Shown: positions 1 to 11,812, counted from the stretch's first letter. The stretch is DNA of 64,000 nt from Brasenia schreberi (GCA_036023115.1 JAYKKT010000086.1:17603001-17667000); one strand, 5' to 3'. The notes: a model not told the origin generated them from the letters alone. Program-made: numbers and translations.

Positions 1-299
1 CATGAAAAAATATATTTAGCATCCATCTCGAGCAATCTAGTGTTAGAGGAATCATTGGTATCATTTAAGGACTCTGAGACCATTGAGAGGCAGTAGAGGA
101 GTGTCAGATGGTTTTTGTCTGTGATTAATGGGCTTGGTCGAGAGCTTTCTCTGTATGTAATAAAGCCTTTTATTCAAGGTGGGCAATCGGCCTATAACCA
201 TCCCATTTTTTTTAATTCTTTCATTCTTTATTCTTTTAAATTCATCGAATAAATTATTCATCCCAAACTAAAGGATAATATTTATTCAAATACTAATCA

Positions 300-790
300 T
301 TTATGCTCCTTGTATACTCTTCTCCTTGAATCCCTGCTAGCCTATCAGCTTCTTCCAAAAGAACCTTTGATACAATGTACGGTCCATCTCAATTGGGAGA
401 CCATTTACCAAATTGCATAGTTATTCCGTACCATGTCTCCTTCTTGGAATTGCCTTGGTTGAACATGTTTATTATATGCTTGTGTAATTTATCACTTGTT
501 GACAAATAGGTCATCCAGAGTCAACAAATGATCTTTATCTATCCTAGAATTCTAGTAAGCCCACAAGACCTTGGGTAAGACCTCTTGCCACTTTCATTGA
601 TTATTTTTGAGAGATTTCTTGAGCAAACTAATAATTCCCTTATTAGTGGCCTCAGCCTGTCCAACTTGATCCAAAAGCTATTCAGGAAAGCTATTATTTT
701 CTCTTCCATAAACATCATCCTTTGATTGGCCATTATGGATTGGTAATGCCAAACATAAAGATGATACAATCATGAATGAATTTGATCACA
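300..790 (-). pseudogene. gypsy integrase remnant
   Basis: The minus strand around 555-665 encodes QAEATNKGIISLLKKSLKNN, a stop, and then KWQEVLPKVLWAY. This is the conserved C-terminal part of the gypsy integrase core, where the catalytic E of D,D-35-E lies in the NGQAEATNK block. Further left (300-450) the WSPNWDGPYIV-type C-terminal domain and a short tail can be followed across frameshifts. There are several in-frame stops, so it is non-functional. It forms the 3' part of the decayed element at 240-4085. Confidence 0.75.
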
Positions 791-1489
791 TTGTCCTAGG
801 TAACACCTTTCATAGATCTTTAATCCATTTAGTAAAATGGTTAGTAACCACTGTTAAAAATATATGTCCATACCTTTATACCAGCAAGCAAGAGAATTGT
901 GACAAATGGTGATTATAGGTTGATGGTTAGTAAAATGGTTAGTAACTACTGTTATAAATATGTGTCCATACCTTTATACCAGCAAGCAAGAGAATTGTCA
1001 CAATAAGAAATCACTAATAAGTTGGTTGAGAACAACCTTGTTTATTGGGGATATGTTCAAGAAATCAATGTCCCTACTAATCAATGTCACAATAAGTTGG
1101 TTGACATTGAGCCCAATCCATGGATTAGGGCTTGATGTTCTACTTTGTCATTGGTGAGAGTTGATTCTAGGGATATAATAAGCATCCATACCTTCTCTAT
1201 TGGGGATATGTTGCATACACCAAATTCCCTTGCCTTTGTTACACTTAGAAGTAGCAAACATCATCCACCATCATTGTTTGATGATCATCCCCTATACTAT
1301 ATCGAACAGATTAGAAACTTAAATGCACACAAAATATTTGAGAAAATTTGCTATGATATGTCCTTTGACCACCTTGAGACGTAAGTGTTTGAGGTTGAAT
1401 GGACATAGTTTAATCATCCATTTTACTAGCCTACCATAGAGACTTGGACGACTGAGAAGGTATCATAAGTATTGGTTTTGTAATTACCT

Positions 1490-2120
1490 TCACTTTAGTA
1501 ACTAGGAGGTAATATTCTAACTTCATATAAGCATGATACAAGGCTATTGGGGAACATCGTGACTCAGTTTTCATGAGTAGTCGACTCAAATAGAAAATAG
1601 TCTACTTAATATTATCATCGGCATCTTGTGTTAGAAGAGCATTGATGAAATTTTTTGTAGTGGTTATATATAATTTTAATGATTTCCTAAAAATAGGGGA
1701 ATTAATACTAGTGGTTTGCTAGATATGCTTTGATCCTCTCGATGGCATGTCGTTTTTTCGATCCTCAAATGAAATCTTCGACATCCTTCAACTTGATCAG
1801 TGTTATTAGACGGCCCATCTTTCCTACAACATTGATAATTAAACATTGCAAGTAGTTGACCTACCTAATCAAACTTCATAGCTCCTTTTTGGTTTTGGAC
1901 GATCTTGTATCGATGATGGCCTTAGCTTTGTTTATGTCAATTTTCCTGTTTTACACTAGGTAATGAAAGAAATGTCCTAGAAAAACTACAAAGTCAAATT
2001 TGTTAGGATTCATTTTCAGATTTTACCTTTGCATGTATTGAAAAACTTGCTCGAGATCAAATAAATATTGTTTGAAATCTACTGACTTATCCACCTTTGT
2101 CGGTCTAGTTATTCTTTTCA
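1490..2120 (-). pseudogene. gypsy reverse transcriptase thumb and RNase H remnant
   Basis: Going leftward on the minus strand, the translation shows a YMQRQNLKMNPNKFDFVV-like block, then FLGH, then an AKAIIDT...TKKELWSL-like block. This is the usual RT-to-RNase H connection of Ty3/gypsy polyproteins. It is followed near 1560-1690 by LYITTTKNFINALLTQD and IFYLSR, the RNase H start. Stops and frame changes interrupt it repeatedly. Distance and order relative to the integrase remnant at 300-790 fit a single element. Confidence 0.7.
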
Positions 2121-2479
2121 GGCCCAAACTCACTTCCATCAATATATCAACAACTCTAAAACCCGGTCATCTTTCTAATTGGATAGTTGAATTCTACTAC
2201 TTCTTCGATGGGTGGTCTAATCGAATAGACATATAGAGGCTCACCTTCTCCCTCCCCCCTGCCCCCCAAGGGCCTCTCTACATTGCTTGTTCTTATTCTC
2301 TGTTCGATGAAAGCGACCTCTAATCAATGGAGGCATTCTATGGAATTGGTCGTAAGTTGGTCAAATCAAAAGTGAAACCTTGTGTCAATGGAAAAGATCT
2401 TACACCCTTCAAGGCCTTAGGGATGACCAACGGGCTAACTCAAGGCAAATAAAATAATGCCTCAGTTGCTTGGACATTG

Positions 2480-3500
2480 GTTATAAAAGAGTCATCCTCA
2501 ATGCCCATGACTTTGACCATTTCATCCATCGAGAACATCACCTTTTAGTGAAACAATGACGAAACATAATAATTTGTATGTATTCATTCTCTTCCGAGGA
2601 GCGAGGAGTATCCTAGGCTAGCATCGCCATGAAGAAGGGGTACTCAAGGTTCTTGAACCCCACTGTGAACTCCATGACTATTACTCCCATCGTGATAGAT
2701 GGCTCCCTCATGAAATCAGAAATTGTCCTTTCAATTTGTTGAAAGGTGTCATGTGGCATAATATTCACCATCTTGCCCCAAGATCAGCTCACTCTCCCTC
2801 ATTAAATCGGAAATTGTCCTTTCAATTTGAGTTTGTGCGACTCACGATCAACTCACTCTCCACACTCAAGGATGAACCAAGTCAAGTGCTCACCAAGATA
2901 TTCACCATCTTGCCCCAAGAAGTTGGTATGTTTCGCTTTGAACTCTTCAGGATGCGAGCAAACCTATCAACCGCTCGATATCAAATGCATTTCGAACGAA
3001 ATCAATGACACTATCAAAGTCCATAGTTTGATGGCACTGGCTTGCCCATCATATGATGTTGCTAGTTGATTGGCTAAAGCTGTATTGGGTATGCTAAAGG
3101 TTGATGTGCCTAAACTTGGTAGATGAGTGTTATGGTGGGACTTGTGAACCGTGCTCCATAGGCTGTGAAGGTGGAGTAAACCCCACATTTGTTTGGGCCG
3201 CATGAAGTTTGGTGCAATAGGTAACAACATGGGTTGGGGCACCTGATGTGTGCCCCCAAGTGTATTAATCGACTTGGATTCTCGGTGGGGTTACAAACAG
3301 TTGTCCCATGGTAGAAGCCATCAAGAAGGATAGATTTGACATCGGGTATCGCATTTGGGCCATGAGGTCGGGTGGCCTCCTGGCAATATTGACACATCTG
3401 TATTTCAAGTCTACCCCTTAAGCCACTGAGAACTCGAGAATTGTATGACTTTCCATCAGGTCGGCCATCACTAGGTTGGAACTTGAGAGGTTGTGTCAAC
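2480..3500 (-). pseudogene. gag/protease-region remnant of the gypsy element
   Basis: A minus-strand open stretch at 3110-3499 (129 codons) and overlapping shorter ones lie where gag and the gag-pol linker should be, upstream of the RT remnant. The segment at 2400-2560 reads MFSMDEMVKVMGIEDDSF before meeting a stop, similar in style to TAT-group polyproteins. I see no zinc knuckle and no protease DTGA motif. Assignment rests mainly on position in the element. Confidence 0.4.
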
Positions 3501-4085
3501 AGCCTGCCTCTTCCTTTCAGCTAGCTAGCATGTATTTTTCTCGTATGGTTTAGCTGATTTGCAATTATAGTGAGTATGATTTCTCTCATACGATGAAATA
3601 TAGCCCCTTGGAGATCCTCGAATTGGCCTTGCAGCCAGTCAACAATAGACAGCTTTAACCATTCGAAGGTCATTTCATCATCCGATTGGGTATGTGAAGC
3701 AGATGGTGTACTCTCATTTTGAGATTATGTTGCATGTGAAAAGGGAGCCTAATCCAATGAATGGTTTGGATTGGTGAAGATGATGCATGATCTGCATCAA
3801 TGCTAGAGGATGCCATCGGGTACACTTGACCTCATCATGTCTCCATAAACTGAATTATTCTAACAAAAACCATGTGGTTCCACCAGGTGTGGCAAAGGTG
3901 TTGTCGCCAAAAGTAACGATACAATTCAAATAGTAGTTGCAGGAACCTAATGAAATGGAACGAGATGTGGTGTGCTAGAGAACTTTGACCCTCATTCACA
4001 AAGGGATTCGTGAATAAGGCTTCTGGCGATGAGTGTGGATTTTGGTAAACTAACTATGTATATCTCGGTTGTCGTTGGAACACAA

Positions 4086-5820
4086 TGAAGCACTTGAAGT
4101 CATTAGGTATATGTCAGAAATATTAAGTTAAAATTACTCTTAAAAAAAGCAAGGAAAAGGGTAATGCAAAATGAAAGAAAAAATTATAGTTTGTGATTGA
4201 TCCCCCTTCAATTTTCATTACAGTCATTATTTATAGAAGTCTTGTTAAGTCGACAGGGGATTGGTTTGTCTTTTATGGACATGACTCCCAATAACTTCTT
4301 ACTTTCCTTGTAGTTGTTGCTTTTATGTTGCAATAAGGGCATAGCATACCAATTGTGCCTCCACTACTTCATGCCTCGAAGCTTGTTTACATCATGAGTC
4401 AAGAAACATGGTTAGTTTTAGGTTTTATTTTTTAAAATCAGTAAACGAGACCATAATATTTCTCTTGAAGAAATATAATGTTTTCTACTGAATTATTTGA
4501 TGCATTAGTTATATTTATATCATAGTCCAAATTCCAACAAAAATTACACAAGGAAAATGTACCTACTACATCTTAGACATAGTCGGTTCAGAATCGGACC
4601 AATGGTTTGAACCAAAACAGAACCAGCGGACCAGACTTGGAACCGTAATCAAACTGGGGAGGTCCTTGGTTAAGTTACAGTTTCCCCTCCTAAACTGAAA
4701 ACCAGCTGTCCAAATTAGTAGTTGGATACCATCTTATAAGTTTTTTTTTTTTTTTACCATTTTATAACAGCAACAGTGGAACCTGGTTCGTTACAGTCAT
4801 AGTTTCAGGCGAATCAGAACCGGCACTTTCAAACTGCCGCTCCTTGTTTACTCCAAACCCGGCCATGTCTATACATATGATATATATTTGAAAAATCAAA
4901 ATCCAATTAACAATTGAATGCAATTTTGCATATTAGTCCAGATGAAGCCAATTCCATATCAGATCAGCCGTCGAACATATCCGATTCGTTGGTGTCCCAA
5001 GCACAAACCAACTTACATCATTGGTTTTCATTGACGTCACAAGCGTGAAATATATTGCCTCTTTGAACGGCAGACGGATACAGCTACTATAAGAGTGACG
5101 ATGGCAATGTTGGTGGTGAATGAAACTTGGTTGGTATAAGCAGACGAGTCATTTTCGATAATCTCAAGTGCTATACGACAACTGACTGCAACAATGGCTG
5201 CAAAGTATTTGCCTGATAAATCTAAATGGCCGGCCCTTTGCCATTGAACCGATGTGATTTTAAAGAAAAAAGATTAAAAATCAAAGTTTTCTAACAAGCT
5301 ATACAGATCGTGTAACTCACCTGAAGCACCTTGCAGCAGAAAACTTTTTAGGTACACCACTGATAAGTGTAAGAAAATGAAGACCATAATTCATACTCTT
5401 TTCTCTACATTTGCTTTCAATTAATTATTTTTCTTTGCTCATCCTATGATGACATATTTGATGGGAGTATTGGTATGTAATGTAAAGAGAGTGATAATAC
5501 TCGACGATCAATCTGATTGTGCAGAATCAAACCAACCGGTTGTTTGGATTTTTTTTATGAGCCTTGGTTCTAAAACAATTAACGTGTCTGAGCTGAACAC
5601 CTTTAGAAGACTTCCCTATTATTAGTTACAACATCAATAATTAAGCATAAAGAATGATGGAGTGTAGATGTGTCTCTTGTCTCCGCTCGTTATAACTTGG
5701 ATAAAATATTCATCAGTTGAGCTTCATTCCAAAATTAAACTTCCCATCAATTCTTTCCACACGTCGTCGTATTTAGCAAACTTTTTTTATTCTATCCTTC
5801 CGTAATTTCTGTTGATTTTC
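4086..5820. other. Gene-free interval
   Basis: No open frame longer than about 60 codons and no recognisable protein similarity. Near 4190-4260 the minus strand carries a TATA-like sequence that could belong to the LTR of the adjacent gypsy remnant. A T-rich run lies at 4741-4755. The rest reads as diverged intergenic DNA. Confidence 0.5.
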
Positions 5821-5825
5821 TAGCA

Positions 5826-5900
5826 CACATAGCAGGGGTCTCGACTCACAAGATGAAGGATGTGAGTACTATACCCCGGGTGTGCATATCTGGCTTTGAC
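5826..5900 (+). repeat. Possible tRNA-like SINE head
   Basis: The segment contains CTCGACTCACAAGATGAAGG, close to CTCAGCTCACAAGATGAAGG on the minus strand near 20120-20150. Both precede a box-B-like GTGAGT/ATGAGTTCC block. The similarity suggests a shared tRNA-derived repeat. It is short and diverged, so confidence is low. Confidence 0.3.
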
Positions 5901-5954
5901 CGCCCAATTTAACCAAGACAAAATTCTCTGTATGATTTGTGGTTTGCATTAAAC

Positions 5955-6165
5955 TAAGGCCCATACCAATGCTTTGTTGGTTCAAGTGGTTTGGTACTTG
6001 TTTCGATTAAGCAAGGTGACGAGTTTGAGTCTTATGAACACTGAAAACCCGGAGTCGCAGGGCTTTACCCCCATAGTCGGTTGATCCAGCTCGAACTGGA
6101 TTAGTTGGGGTCCTTGAGGGCTTCCGGATTCCCGTGGTTTCGACCCAAAGAAAAAGGACACTAGC
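5955..6165 (+). repeat. Au-like SINE copy 1
   Basis: The order matches plant Au-type SINEs. A box-A-like TTGGTTCAAGTGG is followed by a box-B-like GAGTTTGAGTC. A body then reads GGGCTTTACCCCCATAG, then a GATCCAGCTCGAACTGGATTAG-like block, then a CTTCCGGATTCCCG tail. The same blocks in the same order occur inverted at 17765-17935 and partly at 7395-7530. No clear target-site duplication was found. Boundaries are approximate. Family name is from memory of the consensus. Confidence 0.65.
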
Positions 6166-7394
6166 CCGAGTGACTAAAATAACATATTGCTTCTTTAGCA
6201 CATCACAGCTAGTGCTACGGTTTGTTTGTTTGGCTCCAATCTGGAAATGTTTTTCTTTAGTGCTCAGACCAAAATAAACCCCAAAACCTGTTGGTGTATA
6301 ATCCGAATCAGATTGCATATACGGTTACATATTAAACAAAATTAGTTGGTTATTTGGATTGGATTCTTTATTATTTAAACTGCCATCGACCATTACGCTC
6401 AAACCAACAAGCACATTGTGTGTTGGAACTTTTTTGTTTAATATGGCCATTTTGTTTCAAACTCAAATCACTTATCTTAAATATTAAACTTTTTTAGTTT
6501 ATATTTACACAACATTTTCAAATGAATCTCGAGAGGCAGGTTTGTGTGTTGGAACTTTCAGAAGCAGCTGTCAGATTGCGTCCCAATCTCATTGAATACG
6601 ATACTGTATCTCAATTTTTTCTTTTTTGCTGGTTTGGCTAACACGACCCGAGACGAACCCGTAGGGGACCCACTAAATGTGGGGTAACGTAATTCCGCAA
6701 ATCGAGAAAAGTTTTGCATTTGAAAGTTGAAATTTTGGCATTTTTCTTTATTCGTTTTTCCAAGAGAAACTCGGACAGCTCGTAACTGTACGCGTTGAGC
6801 TGGTGGTATTCATTTGGAGCATGTGTTGTGCCCCATGACCGGAACGTTAGGATTATTGAGCGCATGACTTGTTATCCAGGTCGTCCGAGTGGGTCCCGGT
6901 AAATCGTGAGCATTCACGTGGCCTTGCCACATCGGCTCGCGTAGTCAAGGGTCAGCAGAGCGCGATCCGCTTGATGCATCGCTCTTGGCGCTCGTTCCGC
7001 CACGACGCCACCTTGCACGGAACCGTCCACACGCCACCACGCATTTCTCTTGAGACACCCCCCCCCCAACAATTCCCAACCACTCGTTGTAGCTCTACTT
7101 TCCCTTCCTTTAATCTCAAGTTTACTGACTTCGGACTGGACTCGTTGTTCAATGACTTTGGGTATGGGTCTTGGATCAAATCACCCTATTGCTCTCTTAA
7201 TTTCGATTTAGTTTCTGCATTTAGTCATAACCATTTCATTTAACGCTATTAATCTTGTTTAATAGGTAGAGTGGGATCCTACAAAGGACGTTTAAGTTCA
7301 CGCTTAAGGATCTTTTAGTGTCATTCTTCGAGCGGATCATTTATGGTTAATAAATCCTGGTATTCAGTTTGTACTTATTCGTCCTTCACAAAAA
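6166..7394. other. Gene-free interval upstream of the B-box gene
   Basis: The interval contains a 124-codon plus-strand frame (6869-7243) opposite a 75-codon minus-strand frame. Neither resembles a known protein, and both lie in a locally GC-richer stretch, so I treat them as chance frames. A run of nine C lies near 7060-7068. Nothing else was recognised. Confidence 0.45.
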
Positions 7395-7530
7395 CGATGT
7401 GAATCGACCAATGCTTGGTTGATAGCAAAGGTCTCGAGTTCAAGCCTTGTGAATGGAGAAAACCAGAACTAGGCCATCTTTACCACGATATTGGGCCAAT
7501 GCAGGTCTAACCATATTCATCGAGGTCCCA
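7395..7530 (+). repeat. Au-like SINE copy 2, degenerate
   Basis: Contains TTGGTTGATAGCAAAGGTC, then CTCGAGTTCAAGCC (box-B-like), then TTGTGAATGGAGAAAACCAG. This matches the promoter-to-body part of the SINE at 17765-17935 read on its minus strand. The rest of the body is eroded. It lies about 0.6 kb upstream of the B-box gene's TATA box. Confidence 0.5.
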
Positions 7531-7770
7531 CATTCTTTATTTTTCTTTTGGAGATAATATAAACTGAAACCTTATCTTCATGTATAAGTTTCCTCAGGCT
7601 TGTTTGGCGAATAACGGAAAATGGGCCCATTTCTTTATTTTGCCAAACACATATATCGCCCCAAAACAGTAGACAATATAAGGCGAAATATTAATATTCA
7701 AACGGACGGCCCCTGCTTTCTACATAGCAGCCCCCCTGGCCGGCCCTACACAAGGGGGACTAGGCTCACG

Positions 7771-7870
7771 CGTACGTCACGTGGCGGATCCCCTGCCCGT
7801 GGACGAGCAGCCGCCACGTCGGACGTCGCGATCCCTAGACCGTACCTCTTCCAGCAGGACTCCACGTCAT
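7771..7870 (+). promoter_or_regulatory. ACGT-motif cluster (G-box and related) upstream of the B-box gene
   Basis: A perfect CACGTG G-box sits at 7778-7783 in the context ACGTCACGTGGC. Further ACGT cores occur as CCACGTC at 7814-7820, GACGTC at 7822-7827 and CCACGTC at 7862-7868. Such elements bind bZIP factors such as HY5 and ABFs and bHLH factors such as PIFs. The related Arabidopsis BBX genes are light regulated, so light control is a reasonable inference but is not shown here. Confidence 0.55.
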
Positions 7871-8010
7871 TGTAGCCCTTCACCGAATAAAATAAACATC
7901 TCCAAGATGGTCACGCCTTCCTGAGGATAGTTTTTGCATCGGACGGTCTGCTACCTGCCACGAGGGTACATCCGGCCCCTTCGTTCGATGACCACGCTGT
8001 ACGGTCCCTC

Positions 8011-8018
8011 TATAAATA
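8011..8018 (+). promoter_or_regulatory. TATA box of the B-box gene
   Basis: TATAAATA lies 82 bases upstream of the ATG at 8093, placing a transcription start near 8040-8045 and a leader of about 50 bases. This also argues against using earlier in-frame ATGs such as 7934, which would lie upstream of the TATA box. Confidence 0.7.
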
Positions 8019-8092
8019 CTTACCTTCGCTTGAGAGTAGTTGGTTTGGTTCCTTTTTATTTCTGTAGACTGACTTTTCTGTTTCAGAGAGAG

Positions 8093-9492
8093 ATGAAGGG
8101 GTGTGAGTTGTGCGAAAGACCGGCGAGGATGCATTGCGAGTCGGACCAGGCAAGCCTTTGCTGGGGTTGCGACGCGAAGGTTCACTCGGCGAACTTCCTG
8201 GTTGCGAGGCACTCGAGAAGCCTGCTGTGCCAGACGTGCCAGGAACCCACTTCATGGCGCGCAGCGGGAGGCCGGCTGAGCCCGATGGTCTCCGTCTGCC
8301 AGAAGTGCGTGTCGAAGCCGGGAGATAGATCCGCGTCGGATGTTGAGGTCGATAGTGGCGAGAGGCCGATCGGTGGAAGAGACGATGAGCAGGAATGTAA
8401 CGATGATGATGATTTAAAAGAAGGTGAGGAAGAGGAGGAGGAAGAAGAGGAAGATGAAGAGGTGGAGGAAGAGGAAGAGGAGGACGCAGATAACCAGGTG
8501 GTGCCATGGACGCCATGGGCCAGTGGCGAGCCCTAGCAGCGAGGAGGAGACTTCTAGCCGCAACTGCAGCCACGGGCAAGCTGGATCGGGGACCCCACTC
8601 AGCGTTTCGTTGAAACGGGGGCGTGAGAACGAGGATTCCTTGTATCAGGTTCGGCCCGCGAAATTCTGCTTAAGTTTTCGATTTTGTAGGCGGATCGTCG
8701 GTATGTAAACGGAGAAGGAGTAATGGAGGATTTGTTGATAGTATGGAGTGTCTCCCATTTGAAATTTAAGGATTTGCCTTTTGCGTAATGGTTTTCTAAG
8801 TTTTCACCTTCTTTCTTTGTAGCATTTAGTATTTGTGTTCAGTTTTGCTTTTGTGAGCACACTTTACACTTTTGCCGGGATCCGCTGTATTCAGTGGTGA
8901 AAAGATCCTACTGATAATCGTTTAGATGGATCTTTGTACATTCCCTCCTCTATTATCTGGCGGAGACTGTTTTTTTGCCTTCTCTTCTCCTAGATCTTGC
9001 TTAGTTCAGTTTTTATTTATGTTCTCGATAATCGATTACGCAGGTTGATACTTCGCTGCGGAGAGTTTTTTTCAGTTTCGCTTTCTCTTCTCATAAATTG
9101 TGAAGTGGCTTCATTGAGGTTTCGTTTTCTTCTGTAGCATTAGTATTGATTTTTCTAGCCGTATACTCTTCTGCGGGATGTCCGATCTGATGATCACCTA
9201 CAGCGATTTTCAGGAAGGGATTCGATGCTCGCCGTCTCAAGGGAATTATGCCGTGCCCGACGAGGAAGCAGCACCGCCAACGCCTTCCGGACTGCCGAAG
9301 CCAAAGAAGGCCTCCCGGGAGAGTCATTCCGCATCTTACTCCAGGAAGGGTCTGAACGAGAGGGTATGTCGTCGTCTGCCAAACGAGGGGAAGAACAGCA
9401 TGGAGAGGGCCACACCCATCATCGACATCTGCAATAACCGCCTTTCCTCTGTCGATCTCGTCTCCGATGACTCCACGAGCCGTCCGATGTAA
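8093..9492 (+). CDS. BBX: B-box zinc-finger protein, BBX28/29-like; two exons with a frameshift in exon 1
   Basis: The protein starts MKGCELCERPARMHCESDQA. It has one B-box with C4, C7, C15, C23, C26, H31 and H40, then the LLCQTCQ...SVCQKCV block (residues 44-73) typical of single-B-box group V proteins. A long acidic run (about residues 105-133) and the family NQVVPW motif follow. The plain frame then stops at 8534-8536 after 147 residues. The +1 frame continues with the family-like SSEEETSS and SVSLKRGRENEDSLYQ to a CAG/GT donor after 8648. A family-like CSPSQ...DEEA exon starts after the TTTTCAG acceptor at 9213 and ends at 9492. Removing one G from GGG at 8517-8519 would join the frames into about 277 residues. 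Either the allele is truncated to a B-box-only protein or the assembly has a 1-base error. In Arabidopsis, relatives act in the nucleus in light signalling with HY5 and other partners. Confidence 0.88.
8649..9213 (+). other. Intron of the B-box gene (predicted)
   Basis: The donor is CAG/GTTCGG and the acceptor is ATTTTCAG/GAAGG. The 565-base intron is T-rich and joins two coding segments in phase 0 that both look like the same family. Other AG acceptors at 9158 and 9203 would put exon 2 in a frame lacking the family-like CSPSQ and ERATPIIDICN segments, so 9213 is preferred. Confidence 0.7.
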
Positions 9493-9495
9493 AAA

Positions 9496-9501
9496 AATAA
9501 A
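9496..9501 (+). terminator. AATAAA polyadenylation signal candidate
   Basis: AATAAA lies four bases after the stop codon of exon 2. It is very close to the stop, so the used signal could instead be further downstream. Another AATAAA occurs near 9900. Confidence 0.35.
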
Positions 9502-9750
9502 TAGAAACAAGAAAAAGATAGAAACGGAAAATATCACCTTCCTCCTTTTTATTGCTACCTCTTTTTAACCGATCTAACTGCCGCTCTTATTATCAGTAAC
9601 TCCGCGGTAAATTTTATTATTAAGAAAACACCGAATTGAATTGTATCCCATTCTTTTTGATAGATTCCTCCTTTGTTCCTTGTTCTGTTCGCCATAACAA
9701 AGGTAAAGTGCAATGTGGTGAACAAATGGAACAAATTAGCCCGAAATTTC

Positions 9751-9773
9751 AGGAGAGAGAGAGAGAGAGAGAG
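9751..9773. repeat. (GA)n microsatellite
   Basis: An uninterrupted GA dinucleotide tract of about eleven units in the 3' flank of the B-box gene. Confidence 0.9.
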
Positions 9774-11012
9774 CATGCATGCAAAAGGAAGCTTCAATAA
9801 ATCTCTCTTTTGTCAGCTTCAGTAAATTTGTACTACTGTTACGCTTGTGTGTGCATGTATGTGTGAGAGATAGGAGGAGCTTCTTTCGGTGAATTTTCGT
9901 AATAAAGGGGCTGGCGTTTCTCTCTGTTCAGATTTGCTTGTTCCGTAAGCGGTTGGTGGTATTGCTAAAGCCGGAACTCATCCCCTCACGCATTTCCCGT
10001 TGTGTGCTCTCTCGCTTTCTCTCGTTTGGTTGGTATGTCTCATTGTACGTGGACTTGTCTCCTGGCTTTCCCTTTCGTGAACAACTACAATTGTTGCTTA
10101 GTGTTTGAGCATTCGCTATTGCGTTGCTTAGTCCGGTGAATGGTACGTAATTGTCGCCATTAATTTTGGCCTTGCTTTGTCTGCTTGCCTATGTTTGAGC
10201 TTCGGCTAGTTTGAAGGAATGAAATTCTTAACTTGATTCCAAAACCTAATAAAGCTAAGTTGAGTGCGAGTTTAAACGGTTGTTTCTATCGATTCGTGTC
10301 TGGTTTTTGTGTACATTTGCATGATGTACGTTCTTTTTCCACCCGAGATTGGTGGTTGAGAAATGGATTGCGTCTGCTCTGACCTTGGCTTATATCGCGG
10401 GGCTTTGAATTTCGGATTTACTGATTGAATTCATCATATCTAAGGAAGCTTCTATTTAAAATTCAACTTTCGAATGAATTTGGACAGTATTGACTAATGG
10501 GATGGTCTTGAACGTCTCTATCTTCGTCTGCATCTGGTGCTTGTCATACTGAGAAGATCAATCTATCAGTTCCATTTTTAGATGCAAGCAAAGGGCTGAA
10601 AACGAACAAGGCGGCTGGTAGCTTGGCTCGTTATTACTTATTTGCGTTAGGTTCACTAAACCTTAGGGGCTGAACATGAACATGGTATGTTTGGCTCGTG
10701 AGAGCTTGCAAATTGACAAATTTTCTTTTTTTTGTGAAAACGATGCCCTCAAGATAATTGTATTAAAGTATCTATGTAATTTGCAGGTTTTTCAAGAAAA
10801 TAAAGCGCATTCTATTAGGATATCTTAGAAAGTCTCTCTCAATTGTTTGTCTCGTAAAGGATAACTTGGTCCGTTCATTAACATGTTCGAACAGTTTGGC
10901 TAACAGTGAGCTTGACCCATTAGTGTAGAAGACGAGCAACAAATTGGGGTTCTTGAGTTTGTTGGTCTCATTTACCAGCCCTAAGAGCTCATTAAAACCG
11001 GGTTAAAGTTTG
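9774..11012. other. Gene-free, T-rich interval
   Basis: No open frame and no protein similarity. The 9,820-10,400 part is T-rich with CTCTCT stretches and looks like leader or intron sequence, but no coding exon follows before the Copia LTR. It could hold an unannotated non-coding transcript. I have no direct evidence for one. Confidence 0.4.
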
Positions 11013-11812
11013 TGTTGGCAAAAACCGTACACATACATATGGAAAACTAAAGCAGAAGCAATAATCGGAAGAAGAACTTATATGTGTGAATCGCCCTTGC
11101 GTACTTGCCTTAGAGAAATCACCACCCTACAATGAGTACGTATGGGTACCTATACCTTTGTTAGAGGATAAAACGTACACACAACTCGAAAGGCATGTAC
11201 CTAGCTTTAAGTCAACCTCGACCACGCCTTAGTCACCTATAGCGGGAGGGAAGTACAATTGAGATAGTCACACTGTAGGAAAATATGGGAGCAAAAAACA
11301 AAGGTGAGAGGTGAGATAGTGTTACCATAGAACTTTTGATTAGGGAGTCCTAATCACATAATTATAGATTACGTGTTGGATCAGAGATCATGGATATGAT
11401 CCAAACAATGCACCTCTCCATCCCATATCCGTTCTCACGTAAGCACTCTTAACTGTTAGATCAAAAGATTTTCATGCAAAATGATAAAACGAAAACAATT
11501 TTCAAGCCCGACCTCCACTTGTGTGCCTCTGTGTGTTCCAACTTGTCATCTTCAAGCTCTTTGAACTAAGCTTCATGAGTTATCCACTATATAAAAGGAC
11601 ACGTGGGTTTATCTCATTCTTCAATATGGGACTAAACTTTGTCTCCTCTTCGTCATCACATGCACAAGTCCCTCACATGTGACTTTTACACTTTAAGACT
11701 TTTACATATACCAACGATGCATCAATTGAATATTTGATATATGAATATTAATTAAATGTTATTAATGTACATGGGTTTAATCAACTCAACTTAATTAACA
11801 TTAAATCCAACA
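11013..11812 (-). repeat. 3' LTR of the Copia element
   Basis: An 800-base segment bounded by TGTTGG at 11013 and CCAACA ending at 11812 gives matching TG...CA ends with a 6-base inverted repeat. On the minus strand it is immediately preceded by a purine-rich ATGGGTGAT stretch, as a Copia polypurine tract should be. The Copia coding remnant lies to its right and runs toward it, so this is the 3' LTR. The 5' LTR is missing. Confidence 0.75.

Larger units (their letters stand above)
240..4085 (-). mobile_element. Decayed Ty3/gypsy retrotransposon (partial)
   Basis: Reading the minus strand from right to left gives gag-like, then reverse transcriptase/RNase H, then integrase similarity, which is the Ty3/gypsy order. 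All parts are broken by stops and frameshifts. The RT-RNase H stretch resembles the TAT/Athila group, with the DANALLTQ-like and AIYYLSR-like RNase H blocks recognisable in degenerate form. No clear LTR pair is visible. The left end may lie outside the window. A TATA-like, possibly LTR-derived stretch lies near 4190-4260. Clade assignment is inference. Confidence 0.75.

Noticed and set aside
7934..8092. Upstream extension of the B-box frame to an ATG at 7934
   Set aside because: The ATG lies before the TATA box at 8011, and the family start MKGCELC is at 8093.
8010..8579. 189-codon minus-strand frame opposite the B-box exon
   Set aside because: It is a shadow of the GC-rich coding exon, with Pro/Arg/Leu-rich composition and no protein similarity.
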